Below are positions 5,947 through 8,182 of a stretch of 8,182 bases of DNA, piece after piece. Origin of the DNA: Bacteroidales bacterium (lineage in GTDB: Bacteria > Bacteroidota > Bacteroidia > Bacteroidales > WCHB1-69). Position 1 is the stretch's first letter; each line of letters starts with the position of its first letter. The position numbers and the translations under genes are program-made. The notes under the pieces were generated by a model. The model saw nothing but the letters and a program-made list of their open reading frames with translations. It was not told the origin of the DNA and searched no databases. Where the stretch lies: contig JAEEUY010000085.1 in assembly GCA_016290715.1 (NCBI GenBank), positions 1 to 8,182 of the forward strand, read 5' to 3'.

Positions 5947-7125
5947 TCACAACGCCAATCCGCCCATGGATGTCTCTTTATAGAGTGAGGGAAGGTCATG
6001 ACCGGTTGCTTTCATCACCCGCACCACCTGATCAAAGCTTACGAGGTGCTTGCCATCGGAGATAAGGGCGAACATGGCGGCATCAATAGCTCTCACCGAA
6101 GCGAAGGCATTTCTTTCAATACAAGGTACTTGCACTAATCCACAGATGGGATCGCAAGTAAGTCCCAGATGGTGTTCGAGTCCCATTTCAGCAGCGTATT
6201 CCACTTGGTAAGAAGAGCCACCCATCAGCTGACAGCAAGCCCCTGCAGCCATGGCACATGCAGAGCCCACCTCGCCTTGGCAACCCACCTCTGCCCCGCT
6301 GATAGATGCGTTATACTTGATAAGGTTTCCGATGAGACCGGCGGTAGCCAATGCATGCAGAATTTTTTTGTCGTTGCGCTCATATTGCTGATAATAGGTA
6401 TAGAGGACGGAAGGCAGGACTCCACAAGAGCCACAAGTGGGTGCTGTAACAATCGTTTGTCCGCTGGCATTCTCCTCCGCCACGGCGAAGGCATAAACGG
6501 GGGGAGAATAGCGATGCTGTAAAGAAGCATTCATCGCTTGCACCTTCGAGTACATCGTAGAGGCTTTCCTCGGGAGTTGCAATGCACCGGGCAAGGTGCT
6601 TTCGTGTTCCAACCCATTGCGAATGCTTAATTGCATCGCCCGCCATACTGTTTCCAAATACTCCCAAATATGTTCGTCTTCACATTCCGCCACATATTCC
6701 CACAGCTTGCGGTTCCCAATATATCCAAGAATGTCATTCATCGTAGATAATGGATAAACTGCCACATCATCTTCCCTCTTGCCCGTTTCTGAAATATCAC
6801 CACCGCCAACACTAAAATAGCGTTTGCGACATAACTCTTTGTCACTTGCGTCAAAAGCGACGAACTCCATACCATTAGGGTGTTCGGGAAGAAATTCATC
6901 CGCTTTCCATATAATATCCGCAGGGGTCCCCGCCAACTCGTCCAAGATAGCTGTATCGGTCATGTGCCCTTTACCTGTTGCCGCCAAACTTCCATAAAGC
7001 GTAACTTCATATCGCACAGCACTGGGAACAAGTGCTTTAAATTGAATAGCAGCCTTAGCAGGTCCCATTGTATGGGAACTTGAAGGACCGCGTCCTATTT
7101 TGAAAATATGTCGAATAGATTCCAT
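5947..7125 (-). CDS. sdaA: L-serine dehydratase (L-serine ammonia-lyase), iron-sulfur type, single chain
   Basis: A cytoplasmic enzyme of 392 residues that converts L-serine to pyruvate and ammonia. The beta-type domain comes first, beginning with the substrate-loop signature IGRGPSSSHTMGP (10-22) and continuing with GSLAATGKGHMTD (45-57). The alpha-type catalytic domain (about 160-392) includes NASGQTIVTAPTCGSCGVLP (219-238) and the iron-sulfur ligands. Cys282, Cys324 and Cys335 have spacings of 42 and 11, equal to those of the three cluster cysteines of Legionella SdaA (343, 385, 396). So a [4Fe-4S] cluster with one open iron for substrate is expected, and the enzyme should be oxygen-sensitive. 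The chain ends MGGLAL, without the terminal cysteine that occupies the Legionella active site. The usual fused length in this group is near 400. It is preceded by a TATTTTTG promoter motif. Confidence 0.96.
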   Translation of the reverse strand: MESIRHIFKIGRGPSSSHTMGPAKAAIQFKALVPSAVRYEVTLYGSLAATGKGHMTDTAILDELAGTPADIIWKADEFLPEHPNGMEFVAFDASDKELCRKRYFSVGGGDISETGKREDDVAVYPLSTMNDILGYIGNRKLWEYVAECEDEHIWEYLETVWRAMQLSIRNGLEHESTLPGALQLPRKASTMYSKVQAMNASLQHRYSPPVYAFAVAEENASGQTIVTAPTCGSCGVLPSVLYTYYQQYERNDKKILHALATAGLIGNLIKYNASISGAEVGCQGEVGSACAMAAGACCQLMGGSSYQVEYAAEMGLEHHLGLTCDPICGLVQVPCIERNAFASVRAIDAAMFALISDGKHLVSFDQVVRVMKATGHDLPSLYKETSMGGLAL

Positions 7126-7149
7126 AGCTATTGTTTTTCTTTAGAGCGA

Positions 7150-7157
7150 CAAAAATA
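7150..7157 (-). promoter_or_regulatory. Bacteroidota -7 promoter motif for the serine dehydratase gene
   Basis: TATTTTTG on the - strand matches TAnnTTTG exactly and lies 24 bases before the start codon. The expected -33 position falls in the stem of the upstream terminator, where no TTTG is present; a TTTG at 7170-7173 is too close. Confidence 0.5.
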
Positions 7158-7170
7158 CGAAAAAAGGAGC

Positions 7171-7208
7171 AAAAAAAATCGCTGCAACCCATTCAGAATT
7201 GCAGCGAT
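7171..7208 (-). terminator. Intrinsic terminator of the repeat-protein gene
   Basis: Read on the - strand, ATCGCTGCAA (7199-7208) and TTGCAGCGAT (7178-7187) form a perfect 10-base-pair stem with an 11-base loop, followed by a run of T from 7178 down to 7171. It lies 28 bases after the stop codon of the repeat protein. This is the best terminator in the window. Confidence 0.9.
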
Positions 7209-7236
7209 GGAAAGAGTTGGATGATCTTTCATGAAA

Positions 7237-8182
7237 TTAGTGTTTTACCACCAATTTCTTCATCATCACTTGATTGTCATTCGTAATGATTTGTACGAAA
7301 TAAGTACCCGGTGCAAATGTTTCCGTTTCCAGACGATAACTATCTTGCGCCACTGCGAACGAAACCACCTTTTGTCCATTCATATTGTAAATATGGATCG
7401 TTTGCATATTCGGGGCTTGAATCATACAATATTGATCAGCAGGATTTGGATAAACTTGGGTGCTGCCTGCATTATGTTCTTGAATACCCACCGATACAAT
7501 TACGGTAGCGGTAGCGGTAGTTTCACAAGCGCCGTTAGCCACTGTTACGCTATATTCCGTAGTTTCTCTAGGAGCAACAGAAATTTCAGCAGCTGTTTCA
7601 CCGGTACTCCACAGGTAGATCCAACTGTCGTTTTCATCAACCGACAAGATGGTAGATTCGCCAGCTTCTATTTCCATATTTCCCGTAATTTCAATTTCTG
7701 GCATTTCATCAATTGTCAGGGTTAACGTAACCGTACTATCGCAACCGTTTACTGTAGTGAAGAATTGCGTATATTCACCTGATTCATTGTAGGTTTCCTC
7801 ATTCCATGTATATGTTTCACAAGCTGTCTCACTAATTAATTGAATCACAGGTTGATAAATAGTCAAAGCAAGTGTAACGACACTATCGCAACCATTGGCA
7901 GCGGTAAAGGTTTGCGTATATTCACCTGATTCCTGATAAGTTTCATCATTCCAAGTATAGGTTTCACAAGCCTCATCGCTGATGGATTGGCTTACCGGTT
8001 GAAGAATTGTGAGGTGCAATACTACCGTGCTATCGCAACCGACAGCGTTCGTCAAGACCACCGTTGCCTCGGTACTTTCCTCATAAACCTCACCATTCAA
8101 ATCCCAAGTATAGGAAACACATGCCGTATCATAAATATCGGTATTGGAATTAGCCAAAACAGTCAATGATAAATTAACAATA
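7237..8182 (-). CDS. C-terminal part of a large repeat-containing type IX-secreted surface protein (5' end outside window)
   Basis: The frame stays open to the window edge: five more codons (Ile-Val-Asn-Leu-Ser) precede the first possible start, a TTG at 8166 that lies inside a repeat, so the true start is beyond the window. Of the 314 visible residues, about 5-153 are three tandem repeats of 51, 49 and 49 residues, each with two cysteines in ACxxYTW and GCDS contexts. The next 79 or so residues form an Ig-like domain with WSTGETAAEISVAPRETTEYSVTV, common in Bacteroidota surface proteins. The last 72 or so are a type A Por sorting domain (QVYPNPADQY, IHIYNMNGQKV, APGTYFVQI, MMKKLVVKH). It should be exported by type IX secretion and displayed or released. 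Adhesin or structural role is likely, but any catalytic domain would be in the unseen N-terminal part. A strong terminator follows. Confidence 0.88.
   Translation of the reverse strand, partial: IVNLSLTVLANSNTDIYDTACVSYTWDLNGEVYEESTEATVVLTNAVGCDSTVVLHLTILQPVSQSISDEACETYTWNDETYQESGEYTQTFTAANGCDSVVTLALTIYQPVIQLISETACETYTWNEETYNESGEYTQFFTTVNGCDSTVTLTLTIDEMPEIEITGNMEIEAGESTILSVDENDSWIYLWSTGETAAEISVAPRETTEYSVTVANGACETTATATVIVSVGIQEHNAGSTQVYPNPADQYCMIQAPNMQTIHIYNMNGQKVVSFAVAQDSYRLETETFAPGTYFVQIITNDNQVMMKKLVVKH
7723..8169 (-). repeat. Tandem repeats of about 147 bases coding for a 49-residue module
   Basis: Three head-to-tail units lie at 8017-8169 (51 codons), 7870-8016 (49 codons) and 7723-7869 (49 codons). 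By hand alignment the last two share 37 of 49 residues, including ACETYTWN, ESGEYTQ and NGCDS; the first is more diverged. The five codons at the window edge match the end of a further unit, so the array continues outward. Confidence 0.88.

Noticed and set aside
7503..7520. CGGTAG repeated three times, a possible slippage site
   Set aside because: It encodes an Ala-Thr run in the Ig-like domain, and in-frame six-base units would not disrupt the gene; three copies is too few to argue phase variation.
7231..7725. A 164-codon open frame on the + strand
   Set aside because: It is antisense to the type IX sorting and Ig-like domains, with His/Ser/Arg-rich composition and no motif.

Overview
The window reads as ordinary chromosome of a Bacteroidota bacterium, most likely in the order Bacteroidales. 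The evidence is: two secreted proteins end in type IX secretion (Por) type A sorting domains; several genes are preceded by the Bacteroidota -7 promoter motif TAnnTTTG; most start codons have A-rich leaders rather than Shine-Dalgarno sites; and the protein families are typical of the group. Base composition and codon use look even across the genes, and I see no integrase, transposase, tRNA, rRNA, CRISPR array or phage gene.

Left part, + strand (1-2957): a Bcp-type peroxiredoxin (28-477); a putative lipoprotein that fuses a nitroreductase domain to a flavin reductase-like split-barrel domain (537-1706); and a full-length ThrE-type threonine/serine exporter (1719-2957). The exporter's strong AGGAGG ribosome site overlaps the stop codon of the fusion gene, so these two are probably translated together. 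A 423-base gene-free stretch follows (2958-3380). It holds at least three nested or adjacent inverted repeats and looks like non-coding dispersed-repeat sequence.

Right part, - strand (3381-8182): a dCMP/cytidine deaminase (3381-3881); a secreted PHB-depolymerase/feruloyl-esterase-like hydrolase with a type IX sorting tail (4010-5164); a MarC-family membrane protein (5264-5860); a single-chain iron-sulfur L-serine dehydratase (5947-7125); and the 3' end of a large repeat-containing type IX-secreted protein that runs off the right edge (7237-8182). A clear intrinsic terminator follows the repeat protein and abuts the promoter of the serine dehydratase gene.

Functional threads: the serine dehydratase, the ThrE exporter and possibly MarC (some family members transport small neutral amino acids) could all act on serine/threonine/glycine pools. 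The peroxiredoxin and the flavoprotein fusion form a redox pair. The esterase and the repeat protein are cell-surface or secreted products. I found no convincing previously undescribed multi-gene system. The most unusual items are the nitroreductase-flavin reductase fusion and the structured repeat region at 3054-3300.
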